Source: Thermincola ferriacetica (lineage in GTDB: Bacteria > Bacillota > Thermincolia > Thermincolales > Thermincolaceae). From it: a DNA stretch of 64,000 nt. The stretch covers positions 36,472 to 100,471 of the forward strand of contig NZ_LGTE01000009.1 of NCBI RefSeq assembly GCF_001263415.1, in the 5' to 3' direction. Positions within the stretch are counted from its first letter, which is position 1, and every line of letters starts with the position of its first letter. Shown piece by piece: positions 53,671 through 62,859 of the stretch. Both the position numbers and the translations under genes were made by a program. The notes under the pieces were generated by a model. The model made no database searches and had not been told where the DNA came from. It worked only from the letters and a program-made list of their open reading frames with translations.

Positions 53671-54369
53671 ATGATTATCGCTACTGAAACTGTGATTGCA
53701 ATGCGCTGCCCGTCTTGCGGGAAGCTTGAATTTCATAAACTGTCACGGTTCGATTTTGCCGGAACCAATACTGTAAAGGTTTCTTGCACTTGCGGAGCGC
53801 CCAAACTGATTATCGGGACGAAAAACCGGCAACAATTCTGGCTGCAAATTCCCTGTGTTTTGTGTGAAACAAACCACCTGGTTTACTATAGAGCCAGACA
53901 ACTGTGGAATGAGCAAGTTAATTTCTTTTATTGTTCCGACACCAACGTGGAGTTGGGTTTCTTTGGCCCTGATGAAAAAGTACGCGCTGTGGCGGAGAAC
54001 TATGAACATAACCTGGAAACCCTGGTGGACGAATTGGGATACGATGACTATTTCTTCAATCCGGAAGTTATGTTTGAAGTGTTAAATTACCTGCATGATT
54101 TTGCTGAAGAGGGGTATCTTTACTGCGAATGCGGCAGTTTTCAGATTGAAATTGATATCTTTCCTGACCGTATCGAGCTGCAGTGCAAGGATTGTGGAGC
54201 CGAATCGGTAGTCTATGCGGAAACCGACGACGATTTAATCAATATCCAAAATATCAAGAAAATTGAATTGGTTAAAAACGGCTTTAAATTTCTTAATTCC
54301 ATAAAGAATAACAATTCCAATTCCGGTAAAAACAGCGGTCCTAAACCGAAAAAAAGAAATAAACGGTAA
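53671..54369 (+). CDS. CpXC-type zinc-ribbon protein of unknown function
   Basis: A 232-residue cytosolic protein. N-terminal cysteine pairs MRCPSCGK and SCTCGAP, then IPCVLCETNH. A central acidic helical part (VDELGYDDYFFNPEVMFEVLNYL) leads to a second ribbon, YCECGSF and QCKDCGAE. The C-terminus is a flexible Asn/Ser/Lys tail ending KPKKRNKR, which could touch nucleic acid. I do not recognise a characterised homologue. Start: ATG behind TTGAGGAGG. It stands alone between spo0F and fba. Confidence 0.8.
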   Translation: MIIATETVIAMRCPSCGKLEFHKLSRFDFAGTNTVKVSCTCGAPKLIIGTKNRQQFWLQIPCVLCETNHLVYYRARQLWNEQVNFFYCSDTNVELGFFGPDEKVRAVAENYEHNLETLVDELGYDDYFFNPEVMFEVLNYLHDFAEEGYLYCECGSFQIEIDIFPDRIELQCKDCGAESVVYAETDDDLINIQNIKKIELVKNGFKFLNSIKNNNSNSGKNSGPKPKKRNKR

Positions 54370-54460
54370 TTGCCGTTGACGGGTTTTGGATATGAGCTTT
54401 TGGAGATAATAGAAAAGACAAATACATAAGTTTAAATATTTTAAGGGGGTTGTTCAATTA

Positions 54461-55315
54461 ATGTCACTGGTTCCTGTTAGTGATTTATTGCGGAAAGCAG
54501 AGGAAGGGAAATATGCTGTCGGCGCATTTAACTGCAACAACATGGAAATAGTTCAGGCCATAATTGCCGCGGCAGAGGCTGAAAAGGCGCCGGTTATCAT
54601 GCAAGCAAGTCAGGGGGCTATTAAATATGCCGGCATAGATTACATAACCGCCATGGCCAGGGTTGCCGCCGAGAAGGCTTCCATACCCGTGGCTTTGCAC
54701 CTGGATCATGGGACCAGTTTTGAACAGGTAATGCAATGTATCAGGCATGGTTTCAGTTCTGTTATGATAGATGGTTCCAAGCTACCTTTGGAAGAGAACA
54801 TTGACCTGACCAACCGGGTGCTTGCCGTGGCAAGAGCCGTCGGCGTTTCTGTCGAGGCGGAGTTAGGAAAAATCGGCGGAACAGAAGACGATATATCTGT
54901 GACAGACCGGGAAGCCCTTATGACTGATCCCGAGGAAGCTAAATATTTTGTGGAAAAAACCGGTGTTGATTCTTTGGCGGTCGCCATCGGGACGGCCCAT
55001 GGCAGGTACAAGGGCGAACCCAAGCTGGACTTTGAACGGCTGCAAAAAATCAGGTCTCTGGTGAATATCCCCATTGTGCTGCATGGTTCATCGGGCGTAC
55101 CCGATGATGCTATCAAAACAGCTATCGAACTAGGGGTTAGAAAGGTAAACATAGATACAAATATCAGGGAAGCATTTGTTGATAAATGTCGCGAAGTATT
55201 GGCCAAGTATCCGGATGAAATTGACCCACGCAAGGTTTTGGGGCCTGCTAAAGAGGCGGCAATTGAAATTATCAGGGAAAAGATAAGAGTCTTCGGCAGT
55301 AATGGCAAGGCATAA
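54461..55315 (+). CDS. fba: Fructose-1,6-bisphosphate aldolase, class II
   Basis: A 284-residue zinc-dependent aldolase joining or splitting fructose-1,6-bisphosphate. Zinc ligands lie in ALHLDHGTSFEQV, in the segment with GTAHGRYKGEPKLDF, and in VLHGSSGVPD. Acidic residues in EAELGKIGGTEDD follow the family pattern. With tal and glpX nearby it forms a sugar-phosphate group in the order spo0F-fba-tal-glpX known from Bacillus. Start: ATG behind AAGGGGGT. Confidence 0.95.
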   Translation: MSLVPVSDLLRKAEEGKYAVGAFNCNNMEIVQAIIAAAEAEKAPVIMQASQGAIKYAGIDYITAMARVAAEKASIPVALHLDHGTSFEQVMQCIRHGFSSVMIDGSKLPLEENIDLTNRVLAVARAVGVSVEAELGKIGGTEDDISVTDREALMTDPEEAKYFVEKTGVDSLAVAIGTAHGRYKGEPKLDFERLQKIRSLVNIPIVLHGSSGVPDDAIKTAIELGVRKVNIDTNIREAFVDKCREVLAKYPDEIDPRKVLGPAKEAAIEIIREKIRVFGSNGKA

Positions 55316-55338
55316 TAGAGCAGGACAACCTGCTCTAT
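55315..55338 (+). terminator. Terminator of fba
   Basis: ATAGAGCAGG/CCTGCTCTAT (10 bp exact) around ACAA, followed by TTTTAC. It overlaps the stop codon. The remaining gap to 55539 shows only a small hairpin ACTTAC/GTAAGT near 55504. Confidence 0.75.
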
Positions 55339-55539
55339 TTTACTAACTTATTGAAAATATGCCGCAGTCTATTTTTTTCGACATTTTTCTTAACTGACCA
55401 GTTGTATAATTGGTAACAAGGAAAAAGGAATGGCTTTTTATGGGACTTATCAACTGGCCGGAAGGGGTGGTTATGTAAAAAACTCACAGTGTTTATGAAA
55501 AACTTACTATGTAAGTAATAAAAAATGGGGGGAAAAACT

Positions 55540-56742
55540 GTGTTTAATAAAAAATTGTTATTAGTGTTTGCTTTATGTTTTGTTGTCTTTTTAGGGGCTT
55601 CGCCGGCTTTTGCCGGAGAAGTGGGGCTGCAGTTCAATAACAAACCTCTGCAGGGGGATGTGGAACCGGTCATAGAATCGGGACGGACACTGGTTCCGTT
55701 AAGAGCAATCTGCGATGCTTTGGGAGCCAACATTGTTTGGGAAAATGATTCCGGCACCGTTAAGATTCAAAAAAGCGGTAAGGAAATAAAATTGAAGCTG
55801 GACAGTAAAGAAGTATATGTCAATGGTCAGCGGAGCGGAAATTTAGAAGTGCCTGCCAGGTCGATAGACGGTCGGGCCATGGTTCCTGTCCGTTTCGTAT
55901 CCGAAACCCTGGGAGCCCAGGTAAATTGGGATGCTCAGACCCGGACCGTCAGCATTATCCACGAAGAGAAAAAAGACAATATGCTGCCCAAAGAACTTTA
56001 CGCAAAATCGAATCAGGCCATGCTGAATGTAAAAAGTTACAGGTTTAACGGCAAAGGAACAACAAAGACTACCACATTAGGGCAGACCATGGAGGGCGAG
56101 GTCACGTTAGAAGGCGCTTTCAAGGCGCCGGCAGAAATGTATTTAAAAGAAGTAGTCAAGTCGGCCAATGAGTTTATAAAAATGGATATTCCCATAGAAA
56201 TGTATGTCCGTAATAATAAGGAAGTATATACCAGGGTCATGGACCAGGATTGGCAAAAGATCGATATAGAACTACCAGATAATTTAAACAACGAACCCGG
56301 TGCACAAAAACAGGACCCCACTCAGGTGCTTAAGGAATTGGAGGAATTTGGCCTTATCTTCAGTTACGGCGATGAAGCCGTGATAGAAGGGAAAAGTTAT
56401 TATGTCCTCCATACCAGGATAGATCAGGAAAAATACAAAAATAAACTTATAGAAACGGTTGACCAGATGAAATTACCTGCCGGGGATAAAGGAATAGTAA
56501 TAGACGAAGCCAAAATGAAAGAAGAATTAAAAAATACCTACCGTAATATGAAGTTTGATGTTTCATACAAGATATTTATAGATAAGCAAACCTTTTACAT
56601 AACGAGGATGGAAGTCGGCAGCTATACGAAAATGAAAATGGCTGGATTCTCCGGTACCAAAGGGGAAATTGTCACGTATTTAGACTTGGTCATGAACCTG
56701 ACAGACTTTGGCCAAGAAGTTACCATGCCACAGGTAAACTAG
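55540..56742 (+). CDS. Secreted stalk-domain protein (copper amine oxidase N-terminal-like)
   Basis: About 400 residues. A signal peptide ends at ASPAFA. Two copper-amine-oxidase-N/stalk units follow (about 27-135): VPLRAICDALGANIVWEND and VPVRFVSETLGAQVNWDAQ. The remaining 260 residues resemble the LppX/LolA-like beta-rich domains of DUF6612-type proteins (KSYRFNGKGTT...). It probably acts at the cell surface. Ligand unknown. The GTG at 55540 is chosen with GGGGGGAAAAA upstream; ATG 55525 would overlap it. Confidence 0.8.
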   Translation: MFNKKLLLVFALCFVVFLGASPAFAGEVGLQFNNKPLQGDVEPVIESGRTLVPLRAICDALGANIVWENDSGTVKIQKSGKEIKLKLDSKEVYVNGQRSGNLEVPARSIDGRAMVPVRFVSETLGAQVNWDAQTRTVSIIHEEKKDNMLPKELYAKSNQAMLNVKSYRFNGKGTTKTTTLGQTMEGEVTLEGAFKAPAEMYLKEVVKSANEFIKMDIPIEMYVRNNKEVYTRVMDQDWQKIDIELPDNLNNEPGAQKQDPTQVLKELEEFGLIFSYGDEAVIEGKSYYVLHTRIDQEKYKNKLIETVDQMKLPAGDKGIVIDEAKMKEELKNTYRNMKFDVSYKIFIDKQTFYITRMEVGSYTKMKMAGFSGTKGEIVTYLDLVMNLTDFGQEVTMPQVN

Positions 56743-56771
56743 CACAGACAGTTTTTCTAGCCGGACCAATG

Positions 56772-56803
56772 AACGGGTTTTCGTAATAAAAACCCGTTTC
56801 TTT
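56772..56803 (+). terminator. Terminator of the stalk-domain gene
   Basis: AACGGGTTTT/AAAACCCGTT (10 bp) with a 7-nt loop, followed by TCTTTTT. Confidence 0.8.
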
Positions 56804-56849
56804 TTAAAAAATAAACATTGATGAAACAAGTCAAGGAGGGAGCAAGGCT

Positions 56850-57497
56850 TTGAAAATATTCATTGACACAGCTAACGTGGAAGAAATCCGAAAAGCCAAC
56901 CGTTTAGGGGTTATAAGCGGTGTCACCACAAACCCTTCGCTGATAGCAAAAGAAGGGCGGAATTTTCAGGAAGTGGTGGAGGAAATATGCTCAGTTGTGG
57001 ACGGGCCAATCAGCGCAGAAGTCATCAGCCTGGAAGCTGAAGGTATGGTCAAAGAAGCAGAAGAACTGGCCAAAATTCATCCTAATATAGTTGTAAAAAT
57101 CCCTATGACTTCCGAAGGGTTAACCGCCACCAAAATTCTCAAAGGTAAAGGAATAAAAACGAACGTGACTTTGGTTTTCTCGGCCAACCAGGCATTGTTG
57201 GCGGCCATTGCCGGGGCGACATATGTCAGCCCCTTCGTTGGCAGGCTGGATGATGTGGGTCAGAACGGCATGGATTTGATCAGGGATATCGTGGATATTT
57301 TTGATATTTATGGATTTAATACGGAAATTATTGCTGCCAGCATCCGACACCCCATGCATGTTACCGAAGCAGCCAAAGCCGGGGCCCATATAGCGACGGT
57401 TCCTTTTAAGGTAATTATGCAGATGACAAAGCATCCCCTGACGGACATAGGGATTGAAAAATTCCTTGCTGACTGGGAGACGGTGAAAAATAAATAA
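56850..57497 (+). CDS. tal: Transaldolase/fructose-6-phosphate aldolase family protein
   Basis: A 215-residue short transaldolase of the TalC/YwjH type. It begins [16 protein letters not shown] and contains [14 protein letters not shown], the Schiff-base Lys in [19 protein letters not shown], and [11 protein letters not shown]. It exchanges three-carbon units between sugar phosphates. Start: TTG at 56850 behind AAGGAGGGAG. It stands between fba and glpX, as in Bacillus apart from the absence of a murA copy. Confidence 0.93.
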   Translation: MKIFIDTANVEEIRKANRLGVISGVTTNPSLIAKEGRNFQEVVEEICSVVDGPISAEVISLEAEGMVKEAEELAKIHPNIVVKIPMTSEGLTATKILKGKGIKTNVTLVFSANQALLAAIAGATYVSPFVGRLDDVGQNGMDLIRDIVDIFDIYGFNTEIIAASIRHPMHVTEAAKAGAHIATVPFKVIMQMTKHPLTDIGIEKFLADWETVKNK

Positions 57498-57586
57498 GTT
57501 GATGCAGGAACATAAACTTATTAGTAGAATGAATATAGTATAACACATCAACAAATTAATGCTATACTTTTTTGGGGGGGAGTACC

Positions 57587-58552
57587 TTGGAAAGAGAATT
57601 GGCGCTGGAATTTGCTAGAATTACAGAAGCAGCGGCTCTTGCTGCGGCCAGATGGATGGGCAGAGGGGATAAGGAAGCCGCTGATGAGGCTGCGGTAACC
57701 GCTATGCGGGCAGTTTTTGATACCGTTTGCATTGATGGGACAGTGGTGATCGGAGAGGGAGAGATGGATGAGGCTCCTATGTTATATATAGGGGAAAAAG
57801 TGGGCAATGGAACCGCCCCCTCTGTTGATATTGCCGTTGACCCTGTAGAAGGGACTAATAACGTAGCCAAGGGACTACCCAACAGCATTGCCGTTGTGGC
57901 GGCCGCAGAAAAGGGCGGTCTCCTGCATGCGCCTGATATGTATATGGATAAAATAGCCGTTGGCCCCAAGGCAAAAGGTAAAATTAACCTCGACGCACCC
58001 GTTAAGGAAAACCTTAAAGCTGTGGCTGATGCATTAGGAAAGTCCATTGAGGATTTAACGGTGGTAATTCTAAACAGGCCGCGCCACGATAAGCTTATTC
58101 GAGAAGTGCGTGAAGCCGGTGCCCGTATTCAGTTAATTCAGGATGGCGATGTGGCTCCTGCTGTTGCGGCAGGTATGGCCGGTACCGGGGTTGATATTTT
58201 GATGGGTATTGGGGGGGCTCCGGAAGGTGTAGTAGCAGCTGCGGCCCTGAAATGCCTGGGCGGGGAAATGCAGGGGCGACTTTGGCCCGAAGATGATGAA
58301 GATGTTGAAAGGGCCAAGAAATTGGGAATTAATGATATCAATAAATTGCTGACCATGGATGATTTAGTTAAATCTGATGATGTGATATTTGCCGCTACCG
58401 GAATTACTGACGGAGATCTGTTAAAAGGTGTAAGGTTTTTTGCTCACGGCGGACGAACCCATACAGTAGTTATGCGTTCTGTAACGGGTACCGTAAGATT
58501 TATTGATGCTATCCACAGACTCGATTTGAAACCTTTTGTTTTCCGCAGGTAA
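57587..58552 (+). CDS. glpX: Fructose-1,6-bisphosphatase, class II (GlpX)
   Basis: A 321-residue metal-dependent phosphatase producing fructose-6-phosphate in gluconeogenesis. Family marks: [32 protein letters not shown], the [14 protein letters not shown] segment [17 protein letters not shown], and [11 protein letters not shown]. Start: TTG at 57587 with GGGGGGGAG just upstream, preferred over TTG 57572, which lies inside that ribosome site. It follows tal by about 90 bp. Confidence 0.94.
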   Translation: MERELALEFARITEAAALAAARWMGRGDKEAADEAAVTAMRAVFDTVCIDGTVVIGEGEMDEAPMLYIGEKVGNGTAPSVDIAVDPVEGTNNVAKGLPNSIAVVAAAEKGGLLHAPDMYMDKIAVGPKAKGKINLDAPVKENLKAVADALGKSIEDLTVVILNRPRHDKLIREVREAGARIQLIQDGDVAPAVAAGMAGTGVDILMGIGGAPEGVVAAAALKCLGGEMQGRLWPEDDEDVERAKKLGINDINKLLTMDDLVKSDDVIFAATGITDGDLLKGVRFFAHGGRTHTVVMRSVTGTVRFIDAIHRLDLKPFVFRR

Positions 58553-58600
58553 TATGCAGGTAATATACAGATGATATACAAACCGGCAATGGTTTTCGGC

Positions 58601-58642
58601 CCTGCAGCCATCATTTGAAAGGATGGCTGCAGGTTTTTTTTT
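58601..58642 (+). terminator. Terminator of glpX
   Basis: A 12-bp exact stem CCTGCAGCCATC/GATGGCTGCAGG with a 9-nt loop and nine T's. Confidence 0.92.
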
Positions 58643-58660
58643 TCAAAAATCCGTTCTTTC

Positions 58661-58690
58661 TTGACTGACTATTTTTAAAAGTGTTATAAT
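58661..58690 (+). promoter_or_regulatory. Sigma-A promoter in the glpX-DUF2062 gap
   Basis: TTGACT (58661-58666), 18 bp and TATAAT (58685-58690). The transcript would run through a short hydrophobic frame before the DUF2062 gene. Confidence 0.6.
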
Positions 58691-58749
58691 CATTGAGTAA
58701 CAGCCTTCTCTTAACTGTTAAAGCAGAATAGAAGGAGTTAGGGGGAGGT

Positions 58750-58887
58750 CTGCTTGGTTCGCTAATAGGTATTTTGTATTTTGTTCCTACCTTCCGTTTG
58801 GCAATTCTTTTCGCCGCTTTTACAGCAGGTCTCATTTCTTCCGGTATTTCCGAAGATATTTTTGGCGAGGCAATTTTCTCCCTGTAG
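58750..58887 (+). CDS. Possible 45-residue membrane peptide with non-standard start
   Basis: The frame CTG-CTT-GGT runs to TAG at 58885 and encodes a hydrophobic peptide (LLGSLIGILYFVPTF, then LAILFAAFTAGLISSG, ending acidic). AGAAGGAG and GGGGGAGG precede it and a promoter lies upstream, yet the frame has no ATG or GTG. It needs CTG at 58750 or TTG at 58774. It may be a real small protein or a decayed gene. The rest of 58553-59004 shows nothing further. Confidence 0.25.
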   Translation: MLGSLIGILYFVPTFRLAILFAAFTAGLISSGISEDIFGEAIFSL

Positions 58888-59004
58888 CATTTGTATTTTG
58901 AATGGACAACCAAGTTGTTTTTTGCTTAATTGTTGATAAAAAGATACAGACTAACTTTGTGAAAACCCTTGACCTTATGATTATGGACCGGGAGGAAATA
59001 TCCG

Positions 59005-59475
59005 TTGAATATAAAGAGGTACTTGAGATATCATTACCTGAAAATGATTAGGTTAAAAGATGCTCCGGCCAGGGTTGCTCAGGGTTTCGCCCTTGGGTTG
59101 GCAATGGATTTTGTGGTTCCCATACCACTGGTGAGTATATTTATAGCCTTTGTGGCAGCCAAATTCCTTAGAATGAACAGCCTGGCAGCCGTTATGTCGG
59201 CTACAGCATTTAAACCGCTGTTTGCCGGAATTGTCACGTTGAACATATTGATGTCTAAGAAACTGATTGCTCTTCTCCCCAGTCTTAAAGCTGTTTCGAT
59301 TACTGCGCCACAAGGAAATTCTTTGTTGCACAGGATTTTTGGGGAGATAATCAGTTATGGTTTCCCGTACTTACTGGCCGGTTCTGTCAACGGCATGATT
59401 ATTGGTCTAATTTCTTACCTTTCCGTATATTATTTTTTACAAGGAAGACAAAGGCGTAAGGCTAAAATTCATTAA
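59005..59475 (+). CDS. DUF2062 family membrane protein
   Basis: A 156-residue membrane protein. It opens with a basic amphipathic stretch (NIKRYLRYHYLKMIRLKDAP), followed by ARVAQGFALGLAMDFVVPIPLVS, the DUF2062 signature, and about three further hydrophobic segments, ending in a basic tail. Function unknown; relatives are found with polysaccharide and lipid genes. Start: TTG at 59005 behind GGGAGG with a 9-bp spacer; no ATG competes upstream. It sits directly before rho. Confidence 0.82.
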   Translation: MNIKRYLRYHYLKMIRLKDAPARVAQGFALGLAMDFVVPIPLVSIFIAFVAAKFLRMNSLAAVMSATAFKPLFAGIVTLNILMSKKLIALLPSLKAVSITAPQGNSLLHRIFGEIISYGFPYLLAGSVNGMIIGLISYLSVYYFLQGRQRRKAKIH

Positions 59476-59540
59476 ATATTGTATAATTTTTACCTCTTGG
59501 GGCAATGATACAGGTATTACCAACTATTGGGAGGTATTCT

Positions 59541-60782
59541 ATGAACGAAGCTATGTTGGAAGCTATGACAATGGTCGAACTTTATAAAATCGCAAAAGAA
59601 CTGGAAATCACCGGATATTACAAACTTAGGAAAAAAGAACTCATTTTCGAAATAATGAAACACAAGACAAAAAACGATGAAGTTCTAACTGCGCAAGGAG
59701 TTCTGGAAATTTTGCCGGACGGCTACGGTTTTCTTCGTCCCTTTGGTTATTTGCCCAGCCAGGATGATATCTATGTATCCCCATCACAGATCAGGCGATT
59801 TGATTTAATGACAGGTGATTTAATCAGCGGACAGGTGCGGCCGCCGAAGGATAATGAAAGGTATTTTGCCCTCCTCAGGGTGGAAACGGTAAACGGTTTT
59901 GATGCGGAGGCAGCAGGCGACAGAGTGCATTTTGATGCTTTAACCCCAATTTATCCTACGGAAAGAATTACTCTGGAAACCAGTCCCGATTTGTTATCTA
60001 CCCGCCTTATAGACCTTATTGCTCCCCTGGGCAAGGGGCAGCGGGGGCTGATCGTATCACCGCCGAAAGCCGGTAAAACCGTTTTGTTAAAGCAAATTGC
60101 CAATAGCATTACTAAAAACTATCCGGATATTCATTTAATGGTACTGCTTATTGACGAGCGGCCGGAAGAAGTTACAGATATGCAGAGATCGGTGCGGGGT
60201 GAAGTTGTCAGCTCAACTTTTGATGAACCTGCCGAAAACCATGTCAAAGTATCGGAGATGGTACTGGAGCGGGCTAAACGGTTGGTGGAACATAAAAAGG
60301 ATGTGGTGATTCTGCTCGACAGTATTACCCGTCTGGCCAGGGCATATAACCTGGTAGAGCCGCCCAGCGGTCGTACTTTATCGGGCGGTGTGGATCCCAG
60401 CGCTTTACATAAGCCCAAAAGGTTTTTTGGCGCTGCGCGAAATATAGAGGAAGGCGGCAGCCTGACCATACTGGCCACGGCCCTGGTTGATACCGGCAGC
60501 AGAATGGATGACGTGATTTTTGAGGAATTTAAAGGTACGGGCAATATGGAATTGATTCTGGACAGGAAATTGGCCGAGCGGAGGATTTTCCCGGCTATAG
60601 ACATAAAACGTTCCGGCACCCGTAAAGAAGACCTGCTGCTGAGCAAAGAGGAACTGGAATTAATGTGGGGTTTCAGAAAGAGCTTTGCCAATGTTACAAA
60701 TGGCGAAGCTATCGAGATACTGGCCGAAAGCCTGAAGAAAACGAAAACCAACAAGGAACTGCTTGTACGCGCAGTCAGTTAG
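59541..60782 (+). CDS. rho: Transcription termination factor Rho
   Basis: A 413-residue hexameric RNA helicase. The N-terminal Rho-N domain (about 1-45) is short. The cold-shock RNA-binding domain ([21 protein letters not shown]) and the ATPase domain with Walker [16 protein letters not shown], Walker [17 protein letters not shown] and the Q-loop/R-loop near [21 protein letters not shown] follow. Bicyclomycin-site residues look intact. The ATG at 59541 is chosen with GGGAGGT upstream. rpmE, which usually follows, is absent from the window. Confidence 0.97.
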   Translation: MNEAMLEAMTMVELYKIAKELEITGYYKLRKKELIFEIMKHKTKNDEVLTAQGVLEILPDGYGFLRPFGYLPSQDDIYVSPSQIRRFDLMTGDLISGQVRPPKDNERYFALLRVETVNGFDAEAAGDRVHFDALTPIYPTERITLETSPDLLSTRLIDLIAPLGKGQRGLIVSPPKAGKTVLLKQIANSITKNYPDIHLMVLLIDERPEEVTDMQRSVRGEVVSSTFDEPAENHVKVSEMVLERAKRLVEHKKDVVILLDSITRLARAYNLVEPPSGRTLSGGVDPSALHKPKRFFGAARNIEEGGSLTILATALVDTGSRMDDVIFEEFKGTGNMELILDRKLAERRIFPAIDIKRSGTRKEDLLLSKEELELMWGFRKSFANVTNGEAIEILAESLKKTKTNKELLVRAVS

Positions 60783-60810
60783 GCTAAAGCCGTATAGAAC
60801 TACACGAAGA

Positions 60811-60853
60811 GTAACTGCAATTTGCTATGTCTAATTGCAGTTACTTTTTTTTT
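60811..60853 (+). terminator. Terminator of rho
   Basis: A 12-bp exact stem GTAACTGCAATT/AATTGCAGTTAC with a 10-nt loop and nine T's. Confidence 0.92.
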
Positions 60854-61030
60854 ATTTCTAACTAAGTTAGAGCAGTTCACTGGGCCTGACGGTAACCTTA
60901 AAATGTTTCAAAACCAAATGTTGGCATAAAAAGGGAAAACATTAACAAAGATATGGAAAAACAGACAATTTAATGGTAGACTTAAGACAGACTAAGGTAA
61001 AACCGGGTGTCAAAGAAAGGAAGTTTTTAA

Positions 61031-62188
61031 ATGCAGCAGAAAGTCGAAGAGATTGCGCTCATGCGCGGCCTGGCTATTATGGGCATTGTTTTGCTACATG
61101 TTACTGCCTATTTCTTGGTTGCTGAACGAGCGGATTTTTTATCCTTTAAGTTGGCCTTGGTCCTTAACCAATCCGTCCGTTTTTGTTTGCCGCTTTTCCT
61201 GATAATATCCGGTTTCGGCTTGGCTTATAACTACAGAAAAACGGGTGATATCAAGCTTTCCCGGTTTTTCACAAAAAGATTTAATAAAGTGTTCATACCC
61301 TATATAATATGGTCTGTGGTTTACTTCGGTTTTTATCTGACCGTCCTTGGGAAGATTCCCAATGATGCGAAAATAATGGACTTTAACTCATTTTCTGCAA
61401 ACTGGGCGGAAATAGGTCTCATATTTACCAAAAATCTGCTCTTTGGCCGGAATTATGTACACTTGTATTTTGTAATTTTAATTGTACAATTTTACCTGCT
61501 TTACCCGTTTTTAATTAAAAGGCTGAGCAAGTTCAGGGATCACACAGTTATTTTATTGATGGCCTTTTTTGCTTACCTGTTGTTAATGGTCTACTTTTTC
61601 CATTTTAGAAAACTGACCGGAATTTACCTGGTTGACTGGTTTGTAAAATATTATTGGAAAACTTTTGTGGCATGGTATTTTTATTTCTTACTTGGTTTAA
61701 GCATGGGACTCCGTTTGGATACATTCCAACGGTTTGCAGAAAAGTACTTTGTGGCCAGTGGCATTTTCTATCTGGTCACCCTTGCCCTCGTAGTTGCAGA
61801 GGCCTTCTTGCATCCGCCTTATGACATAGGACGGCTGACGTCATTAAGAGTATCGGTGCTTTTAAACACTTTAGCGGCTGTTCCTTTTTTCTTTAAATCG
61901 TTAAACATGTTAAAAGATAAGCTTCGCCTTCCGGTAGGCATTCTTGAGCAAATGGGGAATAATTCCTTTGGCATATATTTTATTCACCTGGTGGTAATTT
62001 ACTTTTTCTCAACAATCATGTGCTACTATGCCCCAGGTCTTTTTAGCTTTTACAGGACTTCGTTTATAATTTCACTCTTTTTGGTTTCAATACTTTTTTC
62101 GTTACTAGCGGTAAAATTATTTAACCGGTTACCCTTTGGGCATCTGTTAACAGGGGTGAAAATAAATCGCTCGAAAGCCTACGAATAA
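61031..62188 (+). CDS. Acyltransferase family 3 membrane protein
   Basis: A 385-residue protein with about ten membrane helices. It is related to OatA/NodX-type O-acyltransferases, which acylate cell-surface sugars or other small targets. The N-terminal helix carries the conserved Arg and His (ALMRGLAIMGIVLLHVTAYF), followed by LFLIISGFGLAYNYRK and later NSFGIYFIHLVVIYF. There is no extra SGNH domain. Substrate unknown. Start: ATG behind AAAGGAAG. It appears to be a single-gene unit, placed before the repeat region. Confidence 0.85.
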   Translation: MQQKVEEIALMRGLAIMGIVLLHVTAYFLVAERADFLSFKLALVLNQSVRFCLPLFLIISGFGLAYNYRKTGDIKLSRFFTKRFNKVFIPYIIWSVVYFGFYLTVLGKIPNDAKIMDFNSFSANWAEIGLIFTKNLLFGRNYVHLYFVILIVQFYLLYPFLIKRLSKFRDHTVILLMAFFAYLLLMVYFFHFRKLTGIYLVDWFVKYYWKTFVAWYFYFLLGLSMGLRLDTFQRFAEKYFVASGIFYLVTLALVVAEAFLHPPYDIGRLTSLRVSVLLNTLAAVPFFFKSLNMLKDKLRLPVGILEQMGNNSFGIYFIHLVVIYFFSTIMCYYAPGLFSFYRTSFIISLFLVSILFSLLAVKLFNRLPFGHLLTGVKINRSKAYE

Positions 62189-62231
62189 ACATGCTCATGT
62201 GAAATTTGAAGGCCGGGCGGAACAATAATTT

Positions 62232-62343
62232 GCCGCTGTACGGTAAAACAAGCGTTGCTCGGAGGCTACGCCTTCCTTCAACCACGGAAGGGGTGGGTGG
62301 GGTTCTCCGCTACCAAGGAGCTTTGTGCTGCAAAACCTGGCCA
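62232..62343 (+). repeat. 112-bp direct repeat, left copy
   Basis: Identical to 63769-63880 at 109 of 112 positions; the three differences are all A to G. It begins GCCGCTGTACGGTAAAACAA, contains GGAAGGGGTGGGTGGGG and ends AAAACCTGGCCA. Together the copies flank the LysM-M23 gene. No transposase frame is present. Confidence 0.95.
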
Positions 62344-62355
62344 AGAAAACAAATA

Positions 62356-62579
62356 GCCGCTGTAGAGGTAAAACAATAAGTTGCGACTTGGTGGAGGGCG
62401 GGTAGACAGTGTTAACGACAGTGAGGGCTTGAAATCGCTGTTTCCGGCATGGACGCCGGAAACCCGGCCACGAGCCATGGACGGCGATTTGGCCGGGTTC
62501 AGCGATTTCAACCGAACGGAGTTTTACACTGTCTCCGCCCGTAACCTCGGAGCAACGGTTGTTTTACTTCCACAGCGGC
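62356..62579. repeat. 224-bp palindromic element with terminal inverted repeats
   Basis: The 21-bp ends (GCCGCTGTAGAGGTAAAACAA and the complement of the right end) match at 19 of 21 positions. Inside are paired arms GAAATCGCTG (62431-62440) and CAGCGATTTC (62500-62509), and two hairpins: TTTCCGGC/GCCGGAAA (62441-62462) and AACCCGGCCA/TGGCCGGGTT (62461-62499). The layout resembles a MITE or a structured RNA or DNA element. Confidence 0.85.
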
Positions 62580-62599
62580 AGTTTTTTCCTTAGCACAGC

Positions 62600-62775
62600 G
62601 CCCTTCGCCATCTTCAAACATGCGGGAACCCCCTGCCTGCCTGGCTGCGGTTTTGCGGGCGCAGTCGCTCCTTAACGGTAGCCTGCGAACCCCACCCACC
62701 CTTCACCAACTCTTCACCCACCCTTCCAATAGGCCGGTCCCACCGTTACAGCGGCTCAAGTTACTACAGCGGCCT
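62600..62775 (-). repeat. Degenerate inverted copy of the same repeat family
   Basis: On the minus strand this reads GCCGCTGTA heads (near 62771 and 62754), AAGGGTGGGTGGGGTTCGC, and GCCAGGCAGGCAGG, then GAAGATGGCGAAGG. This parallels the 112-bp repeat and the 29.2-kb fragment, but with many changes. The whole 62189-62859 gap is repeat-derived except for the promoter-proximal end before the LysM gene. Confidence 0.65.
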
Positions 62776-62859
62776 CTCTTATCAGCCGTAAAATTTTTGT
62801 ATACATACCGATTTTCATGGCTAGAATAGAAAAAGGTTCCTCAAAAGGAGGTAGCTTAC

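Noticed and set aside
62381..62593. Protein-coding frames inside the repeat region
   Set aside because: The frames lie within an imperfect palindrome, match no transposase pattern and change between repeat copies.
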